From the NCBI GenBank assembly GCA_002197995.1, contig NGZR01000001.1, forward strand, positions 12,543,501 through 12,607,500: 64,000 bases of DNA. The letters are read 5' to 3'. Position numbers and translations under genes: made by a program. The notes under the pieces are model-generated. The model made no database searches. It was not told the origin of the DNA and was given only the letters and a program-made list of their open reading frames with translations. Below, in pieces: positions 1 to 10,659 of the stretch (position 1 is the stretch's first letter; every line of letters starts with the position of its first letter). The stretch comes from Gaeumannomyces sp. JS-464 (Eukaryota > Ascomycota > Sordariomycetes > Magnaporthales > Magnaporthaceae).

Positions 1-375
1 AGATACTTGCCCTGCGAGAGGCCAAGGGTGAGGCCGGGTTAGCTGTCTGTGTCCGTAGGCTTCCTTGTCTGGTGCATCCCAGCTTACCTTCCACTCGAGC
101 GCCTCCTTGGTCTTGGCTTCCAGTTCCTTGTTCGGTGTAGACTCTGCCTCGGCCGGCGGCGCCTCTGCCTCCTTGGCTGGCGCCTCAGGGGCAGCTTTGT
201 CTGACTTGCCGGCCTCGGAGCTGGACCACCTGATGGACGGAACGGTCCTGGCTGGGCGGCAGACGGCCGGCATAGCAATAGGTCGGATCTGGGCGGACGC
301 GGGCCATCTATGGCCGGCTGCGCGAGCCGAGCATCGGACGATGCGAGAGGGGGCGGCAAAGGCTTGTCGCAGCAT
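1..375 (-). CDS. mge1: Mitochondrial GrpE nucleotide-exchange factor, 5' part
   Basis: N-terminal part of a GrpE-type co-chaperone, the ADP/ATP exchange factor for matrix Hsp70 in protein import and folding. Exon 1 (375 down to 88, 96 codons) starts MLRQAFAAPSRIVRCSARA, an arginine-rich presequence lacking acidic residues, and passes through IRWSSSEAGK, a likely processing zone. It then enters an Ala/Glu/Pro linker and the start of the GrpE long helix (NKELEAKTKEALEWK). A 76-bp intron follows (87 down to 12; GTAAGC donor, CGCAG acceptor). Exon 2 begins GKYL and runs off the window edge, so the dimerisation helix and beta domain lie outside. The start is the first ATG in the exon frame. The upstream side faces the transposon island, whose left end is only about 195 bp from this ATG. 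The family call rests on the presequence plus the ELEAK helix start. Confidence 0.85.
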   Translation of the reverse strand, partial: MLRQAFAAPSRIVRCSARAAGHRWPASAQIRPIAMPAVCRPARTVPSIRWSSSEAGKSDKAAPEAPAKEAEAPPAEAESTPNKELEAKTKEALEWKVSWDAPDKEAYGHRQLTRPHPWPLAGQVS

Positions 376-570
376 GGTGTGAGGAATGTGTGCGTGTGGT
401 TCTTGTGTAGTGTTTGTGTCGGCGCGACAAGGACGGTCTCTCTTATTTCCTTGATTTCTAGACTGGAGATGAGCAAGGAAATTGCTTTTGCGACGGCCGG
501 TCGTGTGTGCTCTCTTGCATGCGATGGTCATGTATTGCCGACTTTTTTATTTTTTCCTCCCCTCCAATTA

Positions 571-757
571 CTTGCGCGGATTAAAAGCATCCGCGCTAAA
601 ACGGCCCTCCGGGGTTAAGCGCGGGTCAGCGATTTAACGTTTTTCCTGCGATTTGACGTTTTTTAGTAACATTTTTCCCCACCCAAATTAGCGGGAAATC
701 AATGTACCACTGAATAAATAAATCGCACGCTTAATTGCATACCGCACGGGCCGGCTT
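571..757 (+). repeat. Left terminal inverted repeat of the pogo-type element
   Basis: Begins CTTGCGCGGATTAAAAGC and matches the reverse complement of 10174-9983 with few differences, mostly transitions and small indels. It contains an internal hairpin (574-581 against 589-596, 7-base loop) and two direct copies of a GCGATTTRACGTTTTT motif (629-645 and 648-664). Confidence 0.9.
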
Positions 758-1835
758 AAAGGGTTAACCCCTGCCTATGCAATTAGGTAAATGAAATAAT
801 TGTAATAAATTAAGTAAAAAATAAAGCTATTTAAGTTAAGCCGGGATCGATAAAGTCGCTTGGATTCGTTTTTTCGTTTAAATCGTCGCCGTTAAACGCA
901 TTTAAATTAAAAATAACGGATTAATTAGTATTTATAGCTTTTGGAAAGGATATTTCGTAATTTTTTAAGCTGTATTTGCCTTGTAAAAAAAAACTCCTAA
1001 AGCGTGATTAAAGCCGTACTTTTCCCGCTAAAAAAAGCGCATTACCTTTTAAACCGTGCTTTCGTTTTTTGCTGTAAAGCGCTACGGCGTATAAGGAAAA
1101 AGCTTTTCGGCCGGCTGCTAATCGGGAAGGAGGTTAACGTTTTTTGCCTTGCTAAATTATAAGCGCGCGAAAAGCAAAGCGTTTTTTTGCAAAGCATGGA
1201 ACTAATCGTTACGTTTGCGGCGTTATTATTAGTATTTCCGGAAAAACTTTGCCTCGTTTTTAACTGCCTGCTTTTAAAAACGCATAAAATTCGTAATTTT
1301 TTTTCGCTTAAGTTTTTATTGTTTAAAACGCGCCCGTAATTGCTAAAAGCGCGTTAATTTTGCTTACTTATAATTGCGTAATTAACGTTTAAATATCCTT
1401 TTTTCCATTTTTAAATTTTTAAATTGCAAACGTCGGCGTTCCCGTCGTTAAAAGGTAAAACGGTTATTTTCGTTATTAATTGCTTGCAAACGCGCGTTGT
1501 TAGCGGAAATTAAGCCTATTTTAATAATTAAACGGTTTAAAAAATTACTTTTTTTCCGTTTAATTTTAGCAATTTCGCGCCGGCGAAGCTTTTCGATCGT
1601 ACGGGCGCCGGTAAATATCGCAGTATAAAAAGCTTTTTTTATTTTTAAAAAAAGTAAATTATCGTTAGCGAAATCGGTTTGCTAAATAAAACGGAAAAAT
1701 GCAAGCGATTTTTAAACTAATTTTTATACAAAATAATTGCTAATAAATTTAACGATAAAGTTTTAACTTTTTGCTAATTATACGTTAATAAATACGGTAA
1801 AAAAGTTTTAATAAAAGTATAAACTCGCTGTTATT
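758..1835. other. Left arm of the RIP-degraded DNA transposon, no gene
   Basis: Very AT-rich, stop-ridden in every frame. In the element's minus-strand orientation this is the 3' side of the transposase gene beyond the retrotransposon insertion. A lysine/alanine-biased translation here could be the tail of the transposase, but I cannot align it with confidence. Confidence 0.6.
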
Positions 1836-1840
1836 ATTAA

Positions 1841-2051
1841 TATTATAACACGGCCGGCCCTTACGGGCGCTTAAGCCATGGTTGCAAAGATGGCCCTAAA
1901 ATCACCTGACCAAAAACCATCGAATGCCATATTAATCTCTGTGCGCACGCGTGTCGCAACGCGCAATTGTTTTTACTTTTTTAGCTTTAAATCGTGACAA
2001 TAATAAAGGGTATACTGTAGCCCTGCCTCGGTTCCCATCGTTCCCGTTACA
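1841..2051 (+). repeat. 5' LTR
   Basis: 211 bp, beginning TATTATAACACGG (the 3' copy has TGTTATGGCACGG) and ending CCCGTTACA. Changes against the 3' LTR are C/T or G/A only. Confidence 0.92.
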
Positions 2052-2174
2052 TTATCTAAAGCTTAAACAACGGTTTCACTGCCTGGGAAGGCCTTTAGAA
2101 TATCCCACCGAAATAAATTAACGAGCTTGAACGAATTGGGCGACTGGCCTTACGACTACCCGAAAACGACCACC

Positions 2175-3950
2175 ATGGTTATGTCCGCTGCCGAGCGCGA
2201 AAAGCGCGCTTAGGAAGCGAAAAAGCAAATGCGCTTCGTTTTAAGCGACTTGGAGAAAGCTCTCCCCTAATCCGACAAGCAGCGAAAGTCGCTATTGGCG
2301 ATCCATTAGCAAATTACCCATTAAAATGTGGAGGGAGTTCCGCAGCTTGCAATTACGATCACGGCGGGCAATGGGGATGACGACGACGAGGAGGAGGTTT
2401 TTTTAACCTACGAGCAGTACGAAAAGGAGGTTATCGATAAGCTAGGACGGAACGAGATATACCTTTACTAGTAAAAACCTAAAGGACGACTTGCATTTTA
2501 AGGTTAACGATTTGGCCGCTTTAGCGGGCAAATCGGGAAATAAGGACGAAAACGTAGCATTTTTTTTCCGGCTAATATCGGAAAACGGCAAAGCTGCTTA
2601 GCCCAATTTTAAAAGCCTGTTAATTTAAAAACAGTTTTAGGCAATAGTTAAAAACCACTTAAAAGCAATATACCGGAAGTTAAAACTCCGCTCGATCGTT
2701 TAAATGGTTTTTTATATATAAGTTTTAAAGTTTTATAAGCTTGTTAAAAATTTTAATCGCATAATTTAAATGGTTTATTTATAAGTAAAATGTTTCGGTA
2801 AGGAATTTCGGAATTACGTTTACCCGATTTCGCTACCGGCCCCGACGGATTTAAAAAACCAATAACAAATTAACGAATTTATAAATTAAATGGTGGTTTT
2901 GTAAAATACTATAACGATTAAAAATGCCACGTTAGCTAATTACGCGGAGCAATTAATAGCGCGATGCGATTAAACCCCCGGTTCGAATAGTATAAACTAA
3001 AAGGGAAAACGCTAAAAGGCTAAAATAAAAAATTTTTCGAAGTTTTACAAAAACCTCGCTACAAATAAAAGAACCTTTAAATATTAATACCGATAAATTA
3101 AAAAATAAAATTTAAATCGATGGAAAAAAGTAAATTAACCCCGAAAAGTTCGTTTACGTGTTCGGCCGTTTAATAAATTAAGCGGTTTTGGTATTGCTAT
3201 TTTACACCCGAAACATTTACCCCGATCGTTTTCGCATTTATAACGAGCTAATAAACTATTTTTAAAAAAAGCATTATATTAAAAACGCGAAGGTTAAAGT
3301 TTACGCGGATTTTAAAAAGCTAGTTATAAAAGCCGGAAATAAATTCCCCGATTTTAAAAATGATTTTATACGTTTCGCTAAAAAATGTAAAATTCTTTAA
3401 ACAAATTGGAAGCGTTAAATTACAAATTGGAAGCGTAAAATTTATAATCGTTTTACGTTTAACTTTCGAATTTAAATTATTTAAAAGTATATTAATTAAA
3501 ACGTTATATTCGAAAAGTTTTATCGTTAAATATAGGAATTTTCCTTTTAATATAAGCAAATGCGTAAAAAAAAAGCCGTAATTAAAAGAAAGAAAAAATT
3601 AATATAGGAAAGCAGCCCGGCATTTGCTTTTAAATTTCGTAAAACCTTTAATAAACTTTTGTAAACCTTTGCCGCAAATGCCGCTATTCGCTTACCTCGC
3701 GAGGAAATAGCCCGCTTTTTAAAAAAAAAACGCTATTTTAATTGCAAAAAAACCGAATATCGCACCCGCGAATGCCTTTCGCGCGATAAAAACATTAACA
3801 AAGCCCGAATTAACGAAATCCTAGCTAAATATTACCCGTTTAAATTAAATAAAAAGTGTTTTAATAAAGGCAACGGTAATAAGGCAAAATCGAAAAAATT
3901 AACAACCTTAAAGAAAATAAACTCCCTTTTAAAAACGTATTAATATAACG
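2175..3950 (+). pseudogene. Gag relic of the Gypsy element
   Basis: A broken reading frame can be followed from the ATG at 2175 (MVMSAAEREK, then many stops) through an acidic stretch near 2375-2400. It reaches a CCHC zinc-knuckle relic around 3728-3778, read RYFNCKKTEYRTREC. The first Cys and the His are both replaced by Tyr, the change expected from G-to-A or C-to-T mutation of TGY and CAY codons. The frame also shows QSG/KGNGNK-like basic residues after the knuckle, as in Gag nucleocapsid. It encodes no functional protein. The boundaries are approximate. Confidence 0.7.
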
Positions 3951-5029
3951 GAAAATTATAAAAGGAAAGTTGCTTTTTAACTTTTTTTATAAAATTTAAA
4001 CGGCAGCTCGTTTACGTTGCTTAATACTATATCGTTTAATAAACTTTCTTTTTTATATAAAGCTTAATTAATACGGGAGCAAATGGTTACCTTTTCGTTA
4101 ACTTACGCACGGCAAAAAAAGCAAAAAAGCTATTTAAAATTGCCCGCTTTGATAATTTTGTCCTATAAACAATCGGAATTATAATAAAAAAAAAGTATAA
4201 ACGGTAAACGTGGCGGTAATTACGCATTTCCGGATTTAACGCCGAACGTTTTACAACGTTCTTTTATTAGTTTTAAATATAAAGCAAAATTTGATAATCG
4301 GGTTAAAGTTTTTGGAAAGTTACGATATTTTCCCTAATTATCGGCGACGGAAACTTTTATTTAACGATAACGTTAACTTTTTAACCCCCGAGCTATAAAA
4401 TATCGCGATAAATAACTTTCTTACGCTAACCCGCTGCTTATAAAGGTTTTACAATAAAAAGGTTTGCCGGAAAAAGGCTTTAATGGAAGCGGAAGATAAA
4501 AGGAGAAAAGACGGTAAAAATGCGCTATTTAAAGTGCGGCGATATATTAACAAGCTGGAAGCGATTACCCGAAAACTTTTAACTAGTAAAAAGCCTTTGC
4601 CAAAAACACCACTAATAAAGTTAATGCTTCGACCGACCGCCGGTTTAAAGCTAAAATTACGATTACGGCCGGAACGAAACGAAAGGTTTTAAGCTTTAAC
4701 ATAAGCTTTGTTTTTAACTAAAAACCTTATTTCCGCCGCGGGAAAGCCGAGCCCCGGTAAAGCGTAAAATTAACCGAAAGTTTAAGTTTAAAAAAACGCG
4801 TACGAAAAGTACACCTTAAAAAAAAACGCCGTAGGCTGGTATAAAAACCGCGTGGTTAATACCGCTTTTATTAATACAATAGGCTTAATATAAATCGCAA
4901 CGCGGTATAAAGCTCTTTAATAATAACCAGCTTATTTAAAATTAGCCGGCTTATTAAAAGCAAAAGGGATAATTAAAAAAATCGAAAGCTAATGCCGCAC
5001 AATAAAAAAAAGCTCCGATAACGAGTAAA

Positions 5030-8000
5030 AATACTAGTGCCCCCTAAATACCACGAAATGCTAAACGTATTTAGCAAAGCGGAATTTAACTAATTTTTAC
5101 CGTTCCGTTTTAAAATTAACCATTAAATTAAATTAAAAAAAGGACGCGACGCCGGCGAGCTAAATTACTCCCCGCTATATAAAATGTCCGCCGAAAAGTT
5201 AAAAGCGTATCGGCAATACATTACCGATAATTTGCATAAAGGATTTATTAAAGCCAGTAGCGTATTTTTTGCCGCATTTATTTTATTTGCGAAAAAAGCG
5301 GACGGTAATTTACGGCTATGCGTGAATTAAAAAAGCTTAATGCGATAACCAAAAAAAACGTATATCCGTTACTTTTAATCGAGGAAACTTTAGCTAGGAT
5401 ATCGAGCGTTAAATTTTTTACCAAAATAAATATTCGCTAAACTTTTTACAAAATTAAAATAAAGCCGGAAGCTAAGGAATTAACGACGTTCCGCATACGT
5501 TACGGGACTTTTAAATATAACGTAATGCTTTTTAAATTTACGAATAGCCCGGTAACGTTTTAAAGGTTTATTAATAGCACTTTAATGGAATATTTAAACG
5601 ATTTTTGCTTTGCTTATATTAACGATATTATTATTTGGTCGTTAACTTTAAAGCAATACCGAAAGCACGTGTTTAAAGTGCTGCGAAGGTTATAAAAAGC
5701 CGGTTTTTAAACCGACCTGAAAAAATGCGAGTTTTACGTCGAAAAAACGAAGTTTTTGGGCTTTATTATCGGAATATCCGGAGTTAAAGTTAACCTTAAA
5801 AAAATCGCAATAGTAAAAAACTAAAAGGCTTTAAAATTTTTTAAAAAAGGTTTAATTTTTTTTTAGCTTTTGCAACTTTTACCGCAAGTTCGTTTTAAAA
5901 TACAACCAAATCGCCAAACTTTTAACCAGTTTAACGAAAAAAGGCGAAGCGTTTAAATGGACAAAGCCAAAAGCAAAATCCTTTAAAAAGCTTAAACGTT
6001 AACTGTTGCACGCTTTGGTATTTAAGCATTACGAATAAAACCGGCAAACCCGGGTAAAAACGGATACTTTTAACGGGGTTTTAGTAAGCGTACTATCCCA
6101 AAAGCACGAAAACGGGTGGCATTCGATTACGTTCTTTTCCGAAACGATGCACGAGGCTAAGTTTAATTATCCCATCCACGATAAAAAGCTGCTAGCAATA
6201 ATGCGAGCGTTTAAGCACTGGAAAGCGGAACTTATAAAGTTATAAGCGAAGGAGTTCCTCGTTATTACGAACTATTAAACGTTAAAGTATTTTAAAACGA
6301 AAAGATATTTAAACGTTAAGCAAGCCGTTTAATCGGACTTATTTTCCTAATACCGCTTCGAAATTACTTATCGCTTTAAATTTGAAAATGCCGCGGTAAA
6401 CGCGCTAATAAAAAAAACGAAAAAAATAAAGTTCCAAAAGGAAAAAAAGGAAGTTAAGCGGTACCGAGCGATATTTACCCCGGCATTACAGGAAAGCTCG
6501 GAAAACTTACTATTCGTATTAAAAACGCCCATTTTAAAAAAGTCGAAATTGGAAAAACTGTTCGAAATAATTTTGTCGAACCGATTGTTAAAAGCAAACC
6601 TTAAAGCGCCTTTTTTAGAAAAATACCGAGTTAAAGCTAAAAAAAAACGGAAAGGGTAAACTTTACTTAGCGATTCGGAAAAGCCAAACCATTAATATGT
6701 TTTTTACAAAAATAAGCTGGTTATTCCTATTTTGGAAAACGTAATATGGTTAGCGAAGCTTATTGCGGAAACATACGGCCAAATTACGGCCGTACACTCG
6801 AAACGTAACAAAACGAAAAGGCTTATTAATAGGAAGTATTAGTGGCTCGGATTAAATGCAAATGTTAATTAATTCGTGGTTAATTGCAGCTGCAAATCCG
6901 CGAAAGTACTTAAAGATAAAACGCCCGGGTTGCTGCACTTTTTTCCTTTTTTTATGCGCGTTTGGCAGCATATAGTCGTCGATTTTAAAAGTATGCTTAA
7001 AAATAAAAAAAGGTACGATAACGCGCTAGTAATAGTGGATTACTTAACCAAACGCTTATAAACGATCTTTTACAATACGAAGGTTATAAGGTTAACAACG
7101 GCAAAGCTATATTATAAAAAACTATACCGGGTATACGGGTTGCTTTTAACCGTCGAATCCGATCGTGGCCCCCAATTCGTTTCCGATTTTATTAACAAGT
7201 TATCGAAAATTTTGGGCGTAAATTAAAAGCTATTTTCGTCCGGCCACTTTTAATCGGCAAAATAAGCCGAAATTATAAACTAATATTTGGATTAACGTTT
7301 ACGTTTATTCGTAAACCATTTTTAAAATAACTAATTAACTTTTTTGCCCGCTTTTAACTTAATTTAAGTAATATTTCCGCATAAATCGCTAAAAGGTATA
7401 TCACTTTTCGAAATATCGATAAGCTTTTCGTACTTTTCGCATTGGGATTAAGCCCGTTAAATAACGTTTAAAAGGTTAACGGCACAAAAAAAAATGTTAC
7501 GAGGAAATGCGCAAAAAGCGGCGAAAAAGTTGTTAAAATTTAGCGAAAAAGCTTGGAAATTATTACTTTAAGCTTAGGAAAAAACAACCATTTAAATTAA
7601 CAAACATCGTTAAATTCCGAATTTTAAAATAGGCGACGAAATTTTAATTATTAAAAAAACTAAGCAACGGATAAGCCCAATAATAAGCTTAATTTTCCGT
7701 TAACCAAAAGGCTATACCGGATCGTAGCTTTTAAAAGTTACTTATATAAGTTAAAAATCCTTTAAAAATGGAAAAAAACGAGGGTTTTTTATGCGAATAG
7801 GTTAAAGCGATTCCTAAGCAACCTTTTACCGGGATAAAAGCTGGAACGACCCGAATCGGAAACCGTTAACGGCGAAAAGGAATAGGAGCTGGAAACCATC
7901 CTATTATTAAGGCTGTATTACGAACGCCTCCAATACCAAATGCAGTGGCGAGGTTGGAACCCCGACCTTAACTTTTATAACGCCGCTGCTTTTAAAAACG

Positions 8001-8182
8001 CGGCCACCTCGCTTAAAACATATTACGAGGAGTATCCGGACAAGCTAAGCCCGCCGAAGCGACTGCAAATTTGGCTGGAAACCGCCGAAAAGGACGCTTT
8101 CGCAAAAGATCACGCCGATGATAACAAACCAGCCGACGGCGGGATTAAGCAAAGGTTGCGACGGAGGATGCCGAGGCGTTAA
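5030..8182 (+). pseudogene. Pol relic: RT, RNase H, integrase, chromodomain
   Basis: The plus strand keeps recognisable pieces in order. First comes the segment leading into RT (NYSPLYKMSAEKLKAYRQYI, about 5160-5225), then the RT core (FAKKADGNLRLCVN, about 5285-5335) and the YxDD box read YINDII at 5615-5632, with its first Asp changed to Asn. RNase H follows (TFFSETMHEAKFNYPIHDKK, about 6130-6190). Integrase pieces are HIVVDFKSMLKNKKRYDNA (about 6970-7025) and ESDRGPQF (about 7155-7180). A C-terminal chromodomain carries MQWRGWNPDLNFYNA (7940 on), ending near LSPPKRLQIWLE. Premature stops occur throughout, so it is non-coding now. The chromodomain places the element in the chromovirus branch, which targets heterochromatin. 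Confidence 0.88.
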
Positions 8183-8247
8183 AAAAGGAAATCGTTGGAA
8201 AAGGACCGCACAACCGTTTCTTTTCGGCCCTTTTGGGAGGGGGGTAA

Positions 8248-8458
8248 TGTTATGGCACGGCCGGCCCTTACGAGCGCTTGGGCCATGGTTGTAAGGATGG
8301 CCCTAAAGTTACCTAACTAAAAACCATTAGATGCTATACTAATTTTTATGCGCACGCGTGTCGCAACGCGCAATTGTTTTTACTTCCTTAGCTTTAAATC
8401 GTAATAATAATAAAGGGTATATTGTAGCCTTGCCTCGGTTCCCATCGTTCCCGTTACA
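8248..8458 (+). repeat. 3' LTR
   Basis: 211 bp with TG...CA ends, preceded by a polypurine tract at 8235-8244 and followed by the ATTAA target duplication at 8459-8463. Confidence 0.92.
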
Positions 8459-8463
8459 ATTAA

Positions 8464-9831
8464 AAAAAAATACTAATAACGAACTTTAATATTTAATTTA
8501 ACGAATTTGCTTGTTCGCGTTAAATATATACCTTATTTTTTACGTAATTATTAAAATAAATTTCGTTAAAGCAAACGGATTTTCCAAGTTATTAAAAACG
8601 ATTTCCGGATTAAACGGCGAAAGCTCGCACTTTAACCACGTTAATTTAATAATGCTAATTTTAAAAACGCGCCGGCGCATATTTTTTAAACCGTTAAAAA
8701 ACTTTAAACGGTTATAATTAACCGTTTTAAGCTTAATTTGCCGCGCGAAATCGCGCTAATACGCAGTTTTATACGATAAGAAAATACCGACGTTAAAAGC
8801 TTATAATTTATACGTGGTGTAAAACGGTAAAAGGAAAAAAACGACTTTCGCTTACTAGTACCGTTTTTAAAAAGTAAAAGTAAAGTAAAATCCGTAATTA
8901 TTAACTAATAATAACCGATACTTTTTTAACGCCGCCGGTTTTATATGCTAAAAAAATAATTTAGCTAATTAAACGCAATTAAATCGTCGGTTTAACCGTT
9001 TTCGTTAATAGTAAATATCGACCCGGGTTTTAAAAAATTATATATATGCTTCCCGTTAATATTTACGCCGGCGAGGATAATAAACGAAAGGATCGTTACG
9101 CCGGCGGTTAAATAAATTTCGATAATAATTACGAGCGCGCGGTAATTCGAATCGCTTTAAAACCACGTTTCGATATTTATATAGCATTAAACGAAACTTC
9201 CCTCGAATACGCCGATTTAAAACCCAATTTCGTTAATATTTTAATTGTTTTCCGGCTTAATCCTATACTTTTTTACGTACCGCGCGTAAAAATTAAACCA
9301 TTTTTTTATTACTAGTTTATTTTAAGCCGCGCGTCGTTTAACGGTTTGTAGCTTTTTTTTTGCCCGTTTTAAAAGCGATTTGTTCCTCGCCATTTACCAG
9401 TGCGTTTACCGTTTGCTTATTTTTATCGAAAAAGGCCCCGGTTCGTTAGCGGAGGATCGAATTAACAGTTTGGGTAATTACAATTGCAAAAATCGCGATT
9501 TTTAAAAAAGGCAAATTAAATTAGTACTAAAATATAGCCAAACTCGGCCCGTCGGCCTTAATTTACTTATTAACTGTTTTTAATTAGCTTAAGCGAGTAC
9601 CGCGAGATTTTCCGCTTCGTTAAGCCGCTTATTTTGCCCGCCGTTATTTAAGCGTAAGCTTTCACCGCTTTTTTAGCGCTTTTAAAGCAGGCGGGGGTTT
9701 AATTCCGTAGTGCGAGGCCGTTTGCGCGAGGCTTTTAAACTTACCCTTTTATAATTTTTAAAAGCGGCCGTAATTTGGGCTTTTTTAACCCGGGCTTTTT
9801 AATGCTTTTTTTCGTTTTAAATCCTGGCCAT
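8464..9831 (-). pseudogene. Fot1/pogo-type DDE transposase relic
   Basis: Minus-strand translation from a possible ATG at 9831 gives a stop-ridden but recognisable transposase. Pieces are RLNEAENLAVLA near the helix-turn-helix region and WFNFYARYVKKYRIKPENN before the catalytic core. NINEIGF (about 9220-9240) stands where the family has a D-E-T-G-F type box. VTILSFIILAG follows, then LLLVNNYGFYFTFTF (about 8870-8915), where the family has LD-GH-SH. VVFFLLPFYTTYKL-AFNVGIF follows, in place of the LPPHSSH-LQPLDVGVF block. Both catalytic Asp positions read Asn, and the His-type residues read Tyr, consistent with transitions. The Gypsy element interrupts the gene after this point; the remainder is expected below 1835. 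Confidence 0.8.
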
Positions 9832-9982
9832 TTTAAAAAGATTTTAATGGGAAAAAATAAAAAGCTAAATAGCAAAAAGCTCCATGCGGAAGGGTTACGT
9901 TAAGGCTTGCCAAACATGATCGCGATTACTGCACGCGTAAAAGATTTTAATTAAAATTTACGCGTTTATTTTATGCCTTTTC

Positions 9983-10174
9983 GAGCCGGCCGTGCGGTCC
10001 GTGCGGTTGCAATTAAGCGTGCGATTTATTTATTCGGTGGTATATTGATTTCCCGCTAATTTGGGTAAGGGAAAATGTTACTAAAAAACGTTAAATCGCA
10101 GGAAAAACGTCAAATCGCTAACCCGCGCTTAACCCGGAGGGCCGTTTAGCGCGGATGCTTTTAATCCGCGCAAG
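9983..10174 (-). repeat. Right terminal inverted repeat of the pogo-type element
   Basis: Reverse-complement partner of 571-757, ending GCATCCGCGC...CCGCGCAAG on the opposite orientation and followed by TA at 10175-10176. It carries the same internal hairpin and paired direct repeats. Compared with the left copy it has a small extra CCGCAC-type duplication near its inner end. Confidence 0.9.
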
Positions 10175-10659
10175 TATTGATCATCCCGCCTTAGCTCGAT
10201 TCTTGCGGCTACCTTTCGGTACCTGGTCGGGAAAAGCTCGGGCCGCGAACATCGCCAACCTACTTCATTGAACAGGTACCGCCGCTGTACCTGTACCGTG
10301 CTCTTTAATAGTGGAGTCCCGCTGGATTTCGCCGGGCGGCTCTGCAGTCACATGAACTCTTGCCATTGATTGATCGCTTGACGCCAGTCTTGGCCCGCCG
10401 CCGAGAAGCGCATGCATTGACGACAACCCTCTTGCGACTCCTCCCTAGAGCATCAACGGCACGGCCAGAGAGGCGCAAGCGCAAGCGTCAGGACCCCAGC
10501 CCCGGTCTTCGCACCCCCACGGCCTCCCAGGCTCGCTGCCCGCCACTCACGGTCTTCAGGACGCTGGTCGGCGAGGCGCCGCGACGACGTGACGTGACGT
10601 GACACCGGCCCTCTCTTGCTCCCTCGGCCGACGCCGGCGCCGACGCCGACACCACAACC
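10175..10659. other. rpb3 upstream region
   Basis: GC-rich again immediately outside the transposon end. It contains the presumed rpb3 promoter and leader. No TATA box or other gene was recognised. Confidence 0.5.

Larger units (their letters stand above)
1841..8458 (+). mobile_element. Ty3/Gypsy chromodomain retrotransposon, RIP-inactivated
   Basis: Complete-length but dead LTR retrotransposon. Two 211-bp LTRs (1841-2051, 8248-8458) flank the interior and the 5-bp duplication ATTAA lies outside both (1836-1840 and 8459-8463). The 3' LTR starts TGTTATGG and ends GTTACA. A purine run GGGAGGGGGG at 8235-8244 fits a polypurine tract. Interior order on the plus strand is gag with a zinc-knuckle relic, reverse transcriptase, RNase H, integrase, chromodomain, which is the order of Ty3/Gypsy chromoviruses. 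Every domain has many stops and transition-type changes; the differences I see between the LTRs are all transitions. It inserted into the transposase gene of the surrounding DNA transposon. No primer-binding site was recognised after 2051. Confidence 0.92.
571..10174 (-). mobile_element. RIP-degraded Fot1/pogo-type DNA transposon with nested retrotransposon
   Basis: Two inverted repeats of about 187-192 bp (571-757 and 9983-10174) bound the AT-rich island. Outside each sits TA (569-570 and 10175-10176), matching the TA duplication of Tc1/mariner/pogo elements. Without the inserted retrotransposon the element is about 3.0 kb. Its minus strand holds a transposase relic of the Fot1/pogo class (see 8464-9831), split by the retrotransposon. 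The interior is very AT-rich and stop-ridden in all frames, with abundant TA and retained CG, as expected from RIP, a process acting on repeated DNA in Pezizomycotina. The TIRs remain GC-richer than the interior. At 3.0 kb with long TIRs it is larger than Fot1 or Pot2 (about 1.9 kb, short TIRs), so it may be a separate subgroup. Confidence 0.85.

Noticed and set aside
84..476. Minus-strand open frame of 130 codons overlapping mge1
   Set aside because: It is in a different frame from the presequence-encoding exon and has Arg/Pro-rich composition typical of a shadow.
2950..3000. GGTTCGAA element resembling a tRNA T-loop
   Set aside because: No D-arm, anticodon arm or acceptor stem pairing around it; lies in the RIP-mutated Gypsy element.
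3320..3581. Two overlapping open frames in the AT-rich island
   Set aside because: They arise from AT-biased sequence without codon structure or family resemblance and lie inside the Gypsy element.
4483..4692. Lysine-rich 69-codon open frame
   Set aside because: Lies between the gag and pol relics; no domain visible and surrounded by stops.
8511..8717. 68-codon plus-strand frame
   Set aside because: Antisense to the transposase relic on the minus strand; AT-bias artefact.
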